Positions 5,150 through 11,900 of a stretch of 11,900 nucleotides of DNA are shown here, piece after piece. Within the stretch, counting starts at the first letter, position 1. The number at the start of each line of letters is the position of its first letter. The DNA comes from an uncultured Ruthenibacterium sp. (GTDB taxonomy: Bacteria; Bacillota; Clostridia; Oscillospirales; Ruminococcaceae): assembly GCA_910587145.1 (NCBI GenBank), contig CAJUMH010000043.1:1-11900 (forward strand), given 5' to 3'. The translations under genes and the position numbers were made by a program. Below the pieces are notes generated by a model. The model worked only from the letters and a program-made list of their open reading frames with translations. It made no database searches and was not told where the DNA came from.

Positions 5150-6883
5150 ATGGATCTGGAAAAAACAACGGCCGGCGGCGCAGAAACGCCGGCCTGCGCC
5201 ATGCCCGGGTCCGATGCGGCCCAACCGAAAATCGGCTTCACACCGCTGGACGTGCTGGCGGCGGCAGTGTTCTTTGCCGTGGGATGGCTGTTTTGGGAAT
5301 GGCAGCTTTGGGGCACAGCGCCGTTTTCTGCAAGCGGCGTTGCATGGTTTACGGTGCTGTATACAGCGGCAGTGCTGGGCTATGTGTACGCCGCAGGGCG
5401 TCGCCCGCCGCGCGAAAGCTGGTTTTGGCTGGCGGTGGTACTGGGCTTGGGGCTCGTGTATGCACTGCCCTATGGGGGCGGGCTGTTGGGCGCGCTGCAG
5501 TACGCCATGCTGCTGCTTGCGGCGGTGTACTGGACGCTTTGCGCTGCCGGCCGCCTGACAAAGGGGCAAACGTCCAACTGGCTGGCTTTTGATGTCTTCA
5601 ATGCGGCGATTTTGCTGCCTTGGGGCAACTTTCTGCGCCTGTTCGCCGCGCTGTTTGCCGGTTTTCGGCAACTGTGCGCCCGCCTGCATACGGGCGGCAG
5701 CCGCACAGGCCGCAATGCGCGGCAGCTTTGGGGCGTGCTGGGCGGCATTGCCGCGGCGGGGCTGTGCCTGTGCGCCGTGCTGCCGCTGCTGATGACGGCG
5801 GACGACGGCTTCGCGGCGGTGATGCGCTCGCTGGGCAGCGCGCTGTTCGAGTGGCGCATTTCCGGCGAATGGCCGCTGAAACTGCTGTTTGCGCTGCCGA
5901 CAGCGCAGTTCCTGTACGGCCTTGCCTACGGCTCGGTGCGCGGAAGGCGCCTTGGCTGGTACGAGCAGAAAGAGATCTGCGCTATGCAGCGCGGCGCGCG
6001 CTTTGCGCCGCGCGCCACGGTGCTTACAGCGCTGGCCGCCCTGTGCGCGGTATATCTGCTGTTCCTCCTGATGCAGGCAAAATATCTGTTCGGCGCGTTC
6101 TGGGGCGCGCTGCCGCAGGGCTTTTCGTATTCCGGCTACGCGCGGCAGGGCTTTTTCGAGCTGTGCCGTGTGGCGGCGATCAATATCGTCATTTTGCTGT
6201 GCGCGAATATTTTCAGCAAACAGCAGGCGGGCGAAAACCGCGGCCTGCGGCTGGGCAACCTTGCGCTTTCGGTGCTGACGCTGCTGCTGCTTGTGACGGC
6301 GGCCAGCAAAATGGGGCTGTATATTGCCGCGCAGGGCCTCACCGTCAAGCGTGTGCTGGTGAGTGTGTTTTTGGTATGGTTGGCGGTGGTGTTCGTGTGC
6401 ATCCTTGTGCGGCAGCTGCGCCCCGTAAAGCTGGTGCGCATTGCGGTATTTGTGGGCGCGGCGCTCTTTACGGCGCTGTGCGTGCTGCCGGTAGAAAGCG
6501 CCATCGCCCGCTACAACGCGGCTTATGTACCGGATTCGGCCGAATTGGGCGTCCCGCTTCCCGAAGAGGAGATCCATGCCGTCGAATATGAGGAATACGC
6601 CGCTCTTACGTGGCAGGGCCGCTTGTACGTGCCCTATTGCCCGGTGGAAAAGGACGCGCTGGGGCGGCGGATCGGCGGCAGTGCAAACGCAAACGGCGAT
6701 TTGCAGGAGGATTACTATACCTATCAGGGCTATTCCGAAAGGGAATGGCTCATCGCATGCCCGCGTTCCGGCCTGATGGACGCCCCGATGCTGTATCGGG
6801 AGCAATCGGTGTGGGATATTCCCGAGGGGCTCGTGTCGGAATATGCGTGGAACCGGCCGGAGGACGGCGCACGGGAAAGCTGA
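5150..6883 (+). CDS. DUF4173/DUF4153-like polytopic membrane protein with C-terminal soluble module
   Basis: A 577-residue protein with about eleven predicted membrane spans between residues 33 and 447 and a soluble tail of about 125 residues. The segment FSYSGYARQGFFELCRVAAI (325-344) and the later GLTVKRVLV (396-404) are typical of DUF4173/DUF4153 proteins; I favour DUF4173. The tail (473-568) carries LTWQGRLYVPY, YTYQGYSEREWLI and MLYREQSVWDIPEG. From memory this resembles a recurring module of small secreted or lipid-anchored proteins in Clostridia. The side of the membrane it faces depends on the span count. The start at 5150 lies 5 bp after the regulator's stop and behind GGAGGA, so the two genes are tightly coupled. 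A long antisense frame across the gene is a GC-bias shadow. The function is unknown; an envelope role is likely from the topology. Confidence 0.85.
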   Translation: MDLEKTTAGGAETPACAMPGSDAAQPKIGFTPLDVLAAAVFFAVGWLFWEWQLWGTAPFSASGVAWFTVLYTAAVLGYVYAAGRRPPRESWFWLAVVLGLGLVYALPYGGGLLGALQYAMLLLAAVYWTLCAAGRLTKGQTSNWLAFDVFNAAILLPWGNFLRLFAALFAGFRQLCARLHTGGSRTGRNARQLWGVLGGIAAAGLCLCAVLPLLMTADDGFAAVMRSLGSALFEWRISGEWPLKLLFALPTAQFLYGLAYGSVRGRRLGWYEQKEICAMQRGARFAPRATVLTALAALCAVYLLFLLMQAKYLFGAFWGALPQGFSYSGYARQGFFELCRVAAINIVILLCANIFSKQQAGENRGLRLGNLALSVLTLLLLVTAASKMGLYIAAQGLTVKRVLVSVFLVWLAVVFVCILVRQLRPVKLVRIAVFVGAALFTALCVLPVESAIARYNAAYVPDSAELGVPLPEEEIHAVEYEEYAALTWQGRLYVPYCPVEKDALGRRIGGSANANGDLQEDYYTYQGYSEREWLIACPRSGLMDAPMLYREQSVWDIPEGLVSEYAWNRPEDGARES

Positions 6884-7026
6884 TCCTCATCCCAAAAGCT
6901 GATCGAAGGCGCTTGGCTGCAATTCGCAAAAAGCCGATCGAGCACCGCGGAAAGCTCCCTGCGGCAATTTGAGCTGCTGGCAAAATTGCCCCTGAAAAAA
7001 CTTATGCCGATTTTTCATAAAAAGGG

Positions 7027-7062
7027 ATCGCAGCGGATGATCAAAGCGGTTTTCGCTGCGAT
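7027..7062 (+). other. Hairpin just upstream of the DUF5301-like gene
   Basis: ATCGCAGCG (7027-7035) pairs perfectly with CGCTGCGAT (7054-7062) around an 18-nt loop. The stem ends 4 nt before the AAAGGAG ribosome site. It could modulate translation of the next gene or protect a processed 5' end. There is no strong T tract, so it is a poor terminator. No clear promoter was found in the 196-bp gap, so readthrough from the upstream operon is possible. Confidence 0.4.
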
Positions 7063-7079
7063 TTGGAAAGGAGAAGCAA

Positions 7080-7553
7080 ATGAGACAAAAAGAAAACAGC
7101 ACGCCGATCCGCGTGCTGGGAATGGCGGCACTGCTGATGCTGGCGGCACTGGCCGCGGCGCTGGTGCTTTGGCAGCTGGAGGGCCGGCGCACATATACGC
7201 TGCGGCTGCCCTCCCCGGAGGATATTGCCGAGCTTGTGGTAACGCAGGGCGAAAGCGAGGCGCGTTTTTCCGATAGAAAGGAGATCGACGCCGTCACCGG
7301 GCTGCTGCTTGCGGACGGCCGCACCAGCACGCGGGAGAGCATTCAGGATATGCCGGTGAACGTGGAGAACTGCATCCAGATCGATTACCGCTTTGCGGGC
7401 GGCGGCGGTTCCACGCTGTTTGCCTATGAAAAGCAGAACGGCTGCTGGCTGGAGCAGCCTTACAACGGCATTTATGCCCTTACACGGGAGGAATTCGAGG
7501 CGCTGGCGGCGCCATCCGGGTTGATGCAAACCAAAACTTCCCAACTACCGTAG
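7080..7553 (+). CDS. DUF5301-like single-span membrane protein
   Basis: A 157-residue protein with a short cytoplasmic tail, one membrane span (about 11-31) and an extracytoplasmic domain. There is no lipobox cysteine, so the span acts as an uncleaved anchor. LRLPSPEDIAEL (41-52), SIQDMPVNVENCIQIDYRF (87-105) and STLFAYEKQNG with LEQPYNGIY (111-132) agree with DUF5301, a family of small exported Firmicutes proteins of unknown function. The assignment is from memory of the family pattern. The start at 7080 follows AAAGGAG. The gene ends about 100 bp before terminator T3, which separates it from the convergent zinc-ribbon operon. It may be the last member of the DUF2975 unit or have its own weak promoter. 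Confidence 0.8.
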   Translation: MRQKENSTPIRVLGMAALLMLAALAAALVLWQLEGRRTYTLRLPSPEDIAELVVTQGESEARFSDRKEIDAVTGLLLADGRTSTRESIQDMPVNVENCIQIDYRFAGGGGSTLFAYEKQNGCWLEQPYNGIYALTREEFEALAAPSGLMQTKTSQLP

Positions 7554-7649
7554 CGCTTTTTGCTTTTACGGCGAATACAGGTCTTATTCTGCAGAGCTTT
7601 CATCCATCTTTTTTGTCTTCGCAAGCGCCGCGCATTGCAAAAATATCGA

Positions 7650-7698
7650 AAAACGCCTGTCGGAGCAAACGCGGGATGCGTGCTTCGGCAGGCGTTTT
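7650..7698. terminator. Bidirectional intrinsic terminator T3 between convergent genes
   Basis: AAAACGCCTGTCGGAGCA (7650-7667) pairs with TGCTTCGGCAGGCGTTTT (7681-7698) over 18 bp with two G-U pairs and a 13-nt loop. A and T tracts flank the stem, so it can serve both the plus-strand DUF5301-like gene and the minus-strand gene that ends at 7746. Confidence 0.88.
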
Positions 7699-7745
7699 GG
7701 CCAATGAACAAAAGGCGGGACGCACGGTGCGGGTTCGAGGCTTTC

Positions 7746-8615
7746 TTACGAGGTAACGATGATCATTACCCGGAAGGTTTGGGGATTTTGGTTGTTGGAA
7801 AACGTGGCATATGTTGTGCCCAAACTTCGCGGTTCGACAAGAATCTTTGTGGATGTACCGTTCCAGGAGGTTTCGGAAAATTTCACCGAAGCGGAATCGC
7901 CGATGGTGCTGCACGAATAGGTAGCGTTCGAAAATCCCGTGGCCAAATAGAACGATTGACCTGTGCTTGTTTGGCTTAAAAACATAATACAGGGGTTTGC
8001 AAAAAACTGATCGGAGGCATAGCCCGCGTCGCTGCTTTTCAAAAAGCTGCGAATCCGGCCGTAATAGTCTGCCTTTGTTCGCAATTGTTCTATTTCGGCT
8101 TGCGCGTGCTGGCGCTCCGCTTCCGCTAACTGCTGTTCTAACTGCCGCTCTAATTCCTGAATGGCGGAATTCTGAGTGAAGACGGTAATTCCATTGAAGA
8201 CAAGCGAGATCACAAGCAGAATCGAAACGGCCGCAAGGGCCGCCGTTTGACCCGAAATGCGAGATGCAGGTGTTTTGCAGGAAACGCATTTTCGGGTGCG
8301 CGGATCGATCGGTGCGCCGCAAGCCTTGCACAGCCGTGCCTTTTTGCCCTTGTGCGAAGAGAATGCCGCGCCGATGCCGGGCTGCGCGCCTGACGGGGCG
8401 AACGCAGCCGGGGAAGCCTGCGCCGAAATTCCGGATTCCGGCGCGGGTATATTTTGCTGCGCGGGTATATTTTGCTGTGCGGGTATATTTTGCCATGCCG
8501 GTTCATTTTGCCATGCCGGTTTACCTTGCTGCGCAGAGCCCGGCAGAACAGTTCCGCAGTACTGGCAGAATCTGCTCTTCTCCGGCAGGGAAAAGCCGCA
8601 ATTCGGGCATTTCAT
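7746..8615 (-). CDS. Double zinc-ribbon, single-span membrane protein with extracytoplasmic beta domain
   Basis: A 289-residue protein. The N-terminus is a zinc ribbon (Cys3, Cys6, Cys17, Cys20), followed by a repeat linker (about 33-58), a second CxxC-x10-CxxC ribbon (Cys96, Cys99, Cys110, Cys113), one membrane span (about 124-146), a charged coiled coil (150-182) and a C-terminal domain (195-289). The last part alternates short polar strands and has VKFSETSWNGTSTKILVEP, reminiscent of bacterial Ig-like domains. With cytoplasmic ribbons the C-terminus faces outward. No enzyme motif is visible, so sensing or scaffolding is only a guess. The start at 8615 follows AAAAGGAGC and overlaps the stop of the upstream gene by 4 bp (ATGA), indicating translational coupling. 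Upstream in-frame codons inside that gene have no ribosome site. Confidence 0.85.
   Translation of the reverse strand: MKCPNCGFSLPEKSRFCQYCGTVLPGSAQQGKPAWQNEPAWQNIPAQQNIPAQQNIPAPESGISAQASPAAFAPSGAQPGIGAAFSSHKGKKARLCKACGAPIDPRTRKCVSCKTPASRISGQTAALAAVSILLVISLVFNGITVFTQNSAIQELERQLEQQLAEAERQHAQAEIEQLRTKADYYGRIRSFLKSSDAGYASDQFFANPCIMFLSQTSTGQSFYLATGFSNATYSCSTIGDSASVKFSETSWNGTSTKILVEPRSLGTTYATFSNNQNPQTFRVMIIVTS
8443..8532. repeat. Five 18-bp coding tandem repeats
   Basis: Five units (8443-8460, 8461-8478, 8479-8496, 8497-8514, 8515-8532) encode six-residue steps such as AQQNIP and AWQNEP in the linker of the minus-strand zinc-ribbon protein. The first three units are nearly identical in DNA and the last two have diverged, which suggests recent expansion at one end. 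Copy number may vary between strains. Confidence 0.85.
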
Positions 8616-9877
8616 TGGAATCGCTCCTTTTCGGCAGATACAACGGGGGTGCCGCAGCAGCTGCAAAAGCGGCTGTCTTCCAAAAGCCGAAAGCCGCAGT
8701 TTCTGCAAAACAGAATGCGCGGCGTAGGGGCGGGCGGTGTTTGCTGTGCGGGCTGCACAGGCACAACCGGCGCGGCCGGCACGGCCGCGGATGTTTGCGG
8801 CGCAGACTGCACAGGAACGGCCGAAGCTTGCGGTGCAGAGGGAGAGGCGGCAGGCGCGGCCGGAATATACGGCGCTTGCGGTGTCTGCGGCACGGGGGCG
8901 TATGCCGCCGATGCCTGCGGCACAGACGCCTTTCCGGATGGCCGCGGCGCACCGTCCGCATTTGCCGGCGGCTCCTCCGAACCGTCGCTGCGTACCAGGT
9001 CACGGTACGTGAAGCAGCCCCAGATCACAACGATCCACACGTTTGCGGTGAGACGCGTGTACCAGCCCAGCACACCGTTTACAATCATATAGGCGATCAA
9101 TTCATAAAGAATCGTACCAAGAAGCGCTACGGTTTTGTTTACGGGTTTTTTGCGGATCAGGTTGCGGTAGACCAGAAGCGGCGAAGCATACGGCAAAAAG
9201 GCGAAGATCAATTCGACAACGAACAGAAAAACACGCCCGCCAATGCCTTTCAGTCCGTCACTCAGATCATCACTCACCTCAGCCGCGGGAACCTGCAGGC
9301 TGCCCAGTACAGAGTGAAAATCCGCAACGGCTTCCTCGCTGACGCCAACAAACCGAAAAATATAGCAATATCCGTTTTCACAATAAGTGTCTATAATAAC
9401 AAGAAGAGGGATTCCGAACACTTCCCCTGTCGTTGTTACCTCAATGTACTGTTTTCCTCCATAAGAGAGCAGATGAACGTTATCGGAAGAAACCTCAAAT
9501 CCTTGCTGTGCAGCGCCTTTGACAATTCCTTCCTGATAGGACTCATTGGCATAAAGAAACGCCGTGTCTACATCCGAACGGGTATGTTCGGAACGCTCGG
9601 ATTGCGTCATCTCTTTCCATGTATCGGTAGGGCCATATTGAAATAAGTTTGAAAGACCTTCGCGAAACACAAACTGCGCCTGTATAAAAGACGGTGCGCT
9701 CTCATCAAGATCCTGCTGCGTCCAATTCCCCGCCAGAGAAAAGGTTGCTCCGGTATCCGGATCGGTATAGGTGTCCTCCTCCCCGGACGAAGATACCGCC
9801 ATCGCCGTAAGCGCGGAAGAGCCCAGCGAAAACAGCAAGGCAAGACAGATCAAAACGCGAAAGAACCTACGTTTCAC
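8612..9877 (-). CDS. Exported PsbP-like domain protein with three spans and a C-terminal zinc ribbon
   Basis: A 421-residue protein with a GTG start. Residues 1-28 look like a signal peptide (MKRRFFRVLICLALLF then a small-residue stretch ending in AMA). Residues 36-196 form an extracytoplasmic domain beginning TYTDPDTGATFSLAGNWTQ and ending in DFHSVLGSLQV, a pattern like the PsbP/Mog1 fold. Three membrane spans follow at about 214-236, 248-270 and 276-290. A long Pro/Ala/Gln linker (300-385) leads to a zinc ribbon with Cys391, Cys394, Cys405 and Cys408. This topology puts the ribbon in the cytoplasm. The start at 9877 fits the signal peptide, but its ribosome site (GGTGGTGAT) is weak. It is the first gene of a coupled pair with the ribbon protein at 7746-8615. 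A role in envelope sensing is inference. Confidence 0.85.
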   Translation of the reverse strand: MKRRFFRVLICLALLFSLGSSALTAMAVSSSGEEDTYTDPDTGATFSLAGNWTQQDLDESAPSFIQAQFVFREGLSNLFQYGPTDTWKEMTQSERSEHTRSDVDTAFLYANESYQEGIVKGAAQQGFEVSSDNVHLLSYGGKQYIEVTTTGEVFGIPLLVIIDTYCENGYCYIFRFVGVSEEAVADFHSVLGSLQVPAAEVSDDLSDGLKGIGGRVFLFVVELIFAFLPYASPLLVYRNLIRKKPVNKTVALLGTILYELIAYMIVNGVLGWYTRLTANVWIVVIWGCFTYRDLVRSDGSEEPPANADGAPRPSGKASVPQASAAYAPVPQTPQAPYIPAAPAASPSAPQASAVPVQSAPQTSAAVPAAPVVPVQPAQQTPPAPTPRILFCRNCGFRLLEDSRFCSCCGTPVVSAEKERFQ

Positions 9878-10031
9878 GAAATATCACCACCAGAAAAATC
9901 AGAGCTTCCCCCAAAAACAATCTCAAAGGAGTGTATCGTAAAGGAACGGGGACACCCCGAAAACAACAGGCAGTCAGGCCGCAGGCGGCACAGGGGCGCG
10001 GGAAAGGACGCGCCAAGGTGATTTTGACGGT

Positions 10032-10060
10032 AGTATATCACAGACAACCGAATATGGAAA
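10032..10060 (-). promoter_or_regulatory. Possible minus-strand promoter for the zinc-ribbon pair
   Basis: On the minus strand TTTCCA (10060-10055) and TATACT (10037-10032) are separated by 17 bp, and TGA precedes the -10 to give an extended -10 (TGATATACT). The predicted start is near 10025, about 150 nt before the GTG at 9877. It lies next to the TnpW start and may belong to the mobile element, pointing outward. No better promoter for the pair was seen in 9878-10031. Confidence 0.4.
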
Positions 10061-10073
10061 GGGGGCTAATCCT

Positions 10074-10247
10074 ATGCCGGCAGTAACAGCAGACAGGACG
10101 ATTGAACGCACCGACAAGCCGCTGCACATCACAAAGCGGATTGGCTCCACGACCTACAAGGTGAGCGTTCATTTCAGCAGGACGAGCAGGGAAACCATGA
10201 GCGATAAGCTGGTACGCCTGATTGAAAGGGACGCGGTGAAACAGTGA
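10074..10247 (+). CDS. TnpW family transposon-encoded protein
   Basis: A 57-residue protein with KRIGSTTYKVSVHFSRTSRE at 21-40 and MSDKLVRLI at 42-50. These match the TnpW family of small proteins found next to large serine recombinases in Tn4451-like and conjugative elements of Clostridia. Its exact role is not established. The start follows GGAAAGGGGG by 8 bp. Its stop overlaps an in-frame GTG of the recombinase frame, so the two genes form one unit. Confidence 0.85.
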   Translation: MPAVTADRTIERTDKPLHITKRIGSTTYKVSVHFSRTSRETMSDKLVRLIERDAVKQ

Positions 10248-10294
10248 AAACGACACCGAGAACCGCCGCGCCGGACAGCCAGAAAGAGGGAACC

Positions 10295-11900
10295 ATGAAC
10301 GACAACAAGCTGACTATCCTTTACGAGAGATTGAGCCATGAGGACGGGCGGGAAAATGAATCCCTGTCCATTGAGCATCAAAAGGAGTACCTGGAGGAAT
10401 ACGCGGCCCGGAACGGCTTTACCAATGTTGTCCACCGGACGGATGACGGGTGGAGCGGCACACGCTGGGACAGACCCGGATTTTTGCAGATTATGGAGGA
10501 CATCGAGCGCGGCAATGTGGGCCAAATCCTGATTAAAGACATGAGCAGATTAGGCCGCGACCACTTGCGCGTGGGGCTGTTTTTGGAGCAGTTACGGGAG
10601 CGGGGCGTCCGGCTGATCGCCGTGGCCGAGGGCATCGACACCGCCAAGGGCGAGGACGATTTCATGCCCTTCCGAAACATCTTTGCGGAGTGGCACGCCA
10701 GAGATACCAGCCGGAAGATACGGGCGATTTTCGGCGCGAGGACGGCGGCGGGAAAGCACGTCACCGGCGCGCTGCCCTACGGCTATCTGCACGACCCGGA
10801 CGACCGCCAGAAGTGGATTTTGGACGAGGAAGCCGCCCCCGTTGTCAAGCGCATCTTCCAGGGCGTTATCGAGGGCAAGCCCCTTGCCAGAATTGCGGAG
10901 GAATTGACCGCCGAGCGGATACTCACCCCCGCCGCCCATTGGAGGGCCATCGGGGAGCGGGTGAGCATGGGCGCGTCGGGCGCAGACCCCTACAAATGGG
11001 CCACCGCCACCCTTATCCAAATCCTCAAAAAAGAAGAATATATGGGCTGGACAGTCCTCAACAAGACCGCCACCGAAAGCTACAAATCCAAGAAGCGGGA
11101 GGCCACCCCGCAGGAAAACCGGCTGATTTTCAAGGACACCCACCCCGCCATCATTGACGAGGAAACATGGAATGTCGTTCAGCGTCTGCGGGAAACCAAG
11201 CGTGTCCGGGAGCGCATCGGCGGCGAGCCGAACCCGCTGACCGGCGTTCTGTACTGCGCCGACTGCGGACAGAAGATGTACCACAAGAGGGGCAGTACCG
11301 GCAGACCCGACCAGCCCCACCATGAGTATGTCTGTTCCAGCTACCGCCACTATTCCCGAAGCTGCACCTGTCACTATATCCGCGTCAGCGTTGTGGAAAG
11401 CCTGGTGCTGGAAGCCATACGGCGGGTCAGCGGATATGTGCGGGAGAACGAGGCGGAGTTTATCGAGCGTGTCCGGGAGAAATCGGAGTTACAGCAGGAG
11501 GCGGCGGTAAAGGAGAGCCGCAAAAAGCTGTCAAAGGCCAAGCGGCGGCGGGAGGAAATCAGCGGCCTGATAAAGAAACTTTATGAAGCCTACGCCACGG
11601 GGAAGATACCCGAAAACCACTTTTCCGAACTGCTGACCGGCTACGACACCGAGCAGAAAACCCTTGACGGGGAAATCGAGAGGTTACAGGCCGAAATCGA
11701 CCGCTACAACACCGACAGCGTGAGGGCTGACAAGTTTATCGAACTGGTGAAGCGGCACACCGAGTTTAACGAGTTTTCCGCATCCCTGCTGAACGAGTTT
11801 GTGGAGAAGATAATCGTCCATGAGGCCACCAAAGTGAACGGGGTACGGGAGCAGGAGGTTGAAATCTATCTGAACTTTATCGGCAAATTCGACCTGCCCG
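10295..11900 (+). CDS. Large serine recombinase with DUF4368-like C-terminus (3' end outside window)
   Basis: 535 residues are visible and the frame is open at the window edge; family length suggests only a few are missing. The catalytic domain (about 5-150) has YERLSHED with nucleophile Ser14 and DMSRLGRDHL with Arg85 and Arg88. The recombinase domain follows (about 155-260), then a zinc ribbon starting at Cys321 and Cys324 with later Cys347, Cys357 and Cys359. A coiled coil spans about 385-475 and a DUF4368-like end about 480-535. Such enzymes cut and rejoin DNA at attachment sites to integrate or excise the element. The start at 10295 follows AAAGAGGG; GTG at 10244 is an in-frame alternative that overlaps tnpW. 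Proline is mostly CCC here, unlike the CCG-rich genes on the left, which fits horizontal transfer. Confidence 0.93.
   Translation, partial: MNDNKLTILYERLSHEDGRENESLSIEHQKEYLEEYAARNGFTNVVHRTDDGWSGTRWDRPGFLQIMEDIERGNVGQILIKDMSRLGRDHLRVGLFLEQLRERGVRLIAVAEGIDTAKGEDDFMPFRNIFAEWHARDTSRKIRAIFGARTAAGKHVTGALPYGYLHDPDDRQKWILDEEAAPVVKRIFQGVIEGKPLARIAEELTAERILTPAAHWRAIGERVSMGASGADPYKWATATLIQILKKEEYMGWTVLNKTATESYKSKKREATPQENRLIFKDTHPAIIDEETWNVVQRLRETKRVRERIGGEPNPLTGVLYCADCGQKMYHKRGSTGRPDQPHHEYVCSSYRHYSRSCTCHYIRVSVVESLVLEAIRRVSGYVRENEAEFIERVREKSELQQEAAVKESRKKLSKAKRRREEISGLIKKLYEAYATGKIPENHFSELLTGYDTEQKTLDGEIERLQAEIDRYNTDSVRADKFIELVKRHTEFNEFSASLLNEFVEKIIVHEATKVNGVREQEVEIYLNFIGKFDLP

Larger units (their letters stand above)
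10074..11900 (+). mobile_element. One end of an integrated element (TnpW plus serine recombinase)
   Basis: The two genes are the standard recombination module of clostridial integrative or mobilizable elements of the Tn4451/TnpX type and of many conjugative elements. The left boundary lies somewhere in 9878-10073; no attachment core can be named because the other end is outside the window. Cargo or transfer genes are expected to the right, or the module may be a remnant. Confidence 0.7.

Noticed and set aside
5170..5194. GGCCGGCG/CGCCGGCC hairpin near the start of the DUF4173-like gene
   Set aside because: It lies within the coding sequence, has no T tract and is expected by chance in DNA this rich in GCCGGC.
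5129..6805. A 558-codon open frame on the minus strand across the DUF4173-like gene
   Set aside because: It is rich in Arg, Gln and His with no recognisable domain or ribosome site. Its length follows from the GC-rich third positions of the plus-strand gene.
8264..9646. A 460-codon plus-strand frame opposite the zinc-ribbon genes
   Set aside because: It has low-complexity Arg/Cys-rich sequence and no ribosome site. The minus-strand genes show a signal peptide, spans, zinc ribbons and an ATGA overlap.
9947..9959. CGGGG-ACA-CCCCG small hairpin upstream of tnpW
   Set aside because: The stem is only 5 bp with no T tract, too weak to call a terminator, and there is no second copy to support an attachment site.
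9931..10086. A 51-codon basic frame from GTG at 9931 overlapping the start of tnpW
   Set aside because: The apparent ribosome site abuts the GTG with no spacing. The frame is stop-free well upstream and shows no family pattern, so it is probably chance or a gene remnant.
10592..11374. A 260-codon minus-strand frame opposite the recombinase
   Set aside because: It is a composition shadow of the serine recombinase, whose catalytic and zinc-ribbon residues are clear on the plus strand.

Overview
The window looks like a chromosomal segment of a high-GC, anaerobic, gut-type Firmicute (class Clostridia, probably Oscillospiraceae/Ruminococcaceae). The basis is the mix of families that are typical of that group (YozG-like regulator, DUF2975, DUF4173-like and DUF5301-like proteins, TnpW plus a large serine recombinase). 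AAAGGAG-type ribosome binding sites, TTG and GTG starts, and GC-rich DNA with a strong bias to GCG, CTG and CCG codons fit as well. The genus is inference; there is no rRNA or marker gene.

Region 1 (1-4278) is one transcription unit of three tandem paralogues encoding membrane-anchored SGNH/GDSL-type hydrolases that face the outside of the cell. A sigma-A promoter at 421-449 sits directly downstream of two 19-bp direct repeats. The mRNA then has a roughly 130-nt leader with two strong hairpins. The unit lies between two 50-nt bidirectional terminators that share their outer sequence (154-203 and 4229-4278). Each paralogue keeps a different subset of the family's active-site residues, and only the middle one has all of them. 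The first 584 bases hold no gene but carry a possible small transcript, a degenerate 14-bp repeat, the direct repeats and the promoter.

Region 2 (4310-7698) starts with a promoter overlapped by a perfect 9-bp inverted repeat and followed by a terminator-like leader hairpin. It then runs DUF2975 membrane protein, YozG-like Cro/CI regulator, and a DUF4173-like polytopic membrane protein with a soluble C-terminal module. A small DUF5301-like anchored protein follows after a gap, and a third 49-nt terminator closes the region. The regulator probably controls its own operon through the inverted repeat.

Region 3 (7746-9877, minus strand) is a translationally coupled pair (4-bp ATGA overlap) of membrane proteins with zinc ribbons predicted on the cytoplasmic side and extracytoplasmic domains. 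The two ribbons at the gene junction are nearly the same module. This could be an envelope-sensing pair; the function is unknown.

Region 4 (about 9880-11900) is one end of an integrated element: a TnpW-family small protein followed by a large serine recombinase with a DUF4368-like C-terminus that runs off the window. Proline codon choice shifts to CCC in the recombinase, consistent with transfer. No tRNA, rRNA or CRISPR array was seen.
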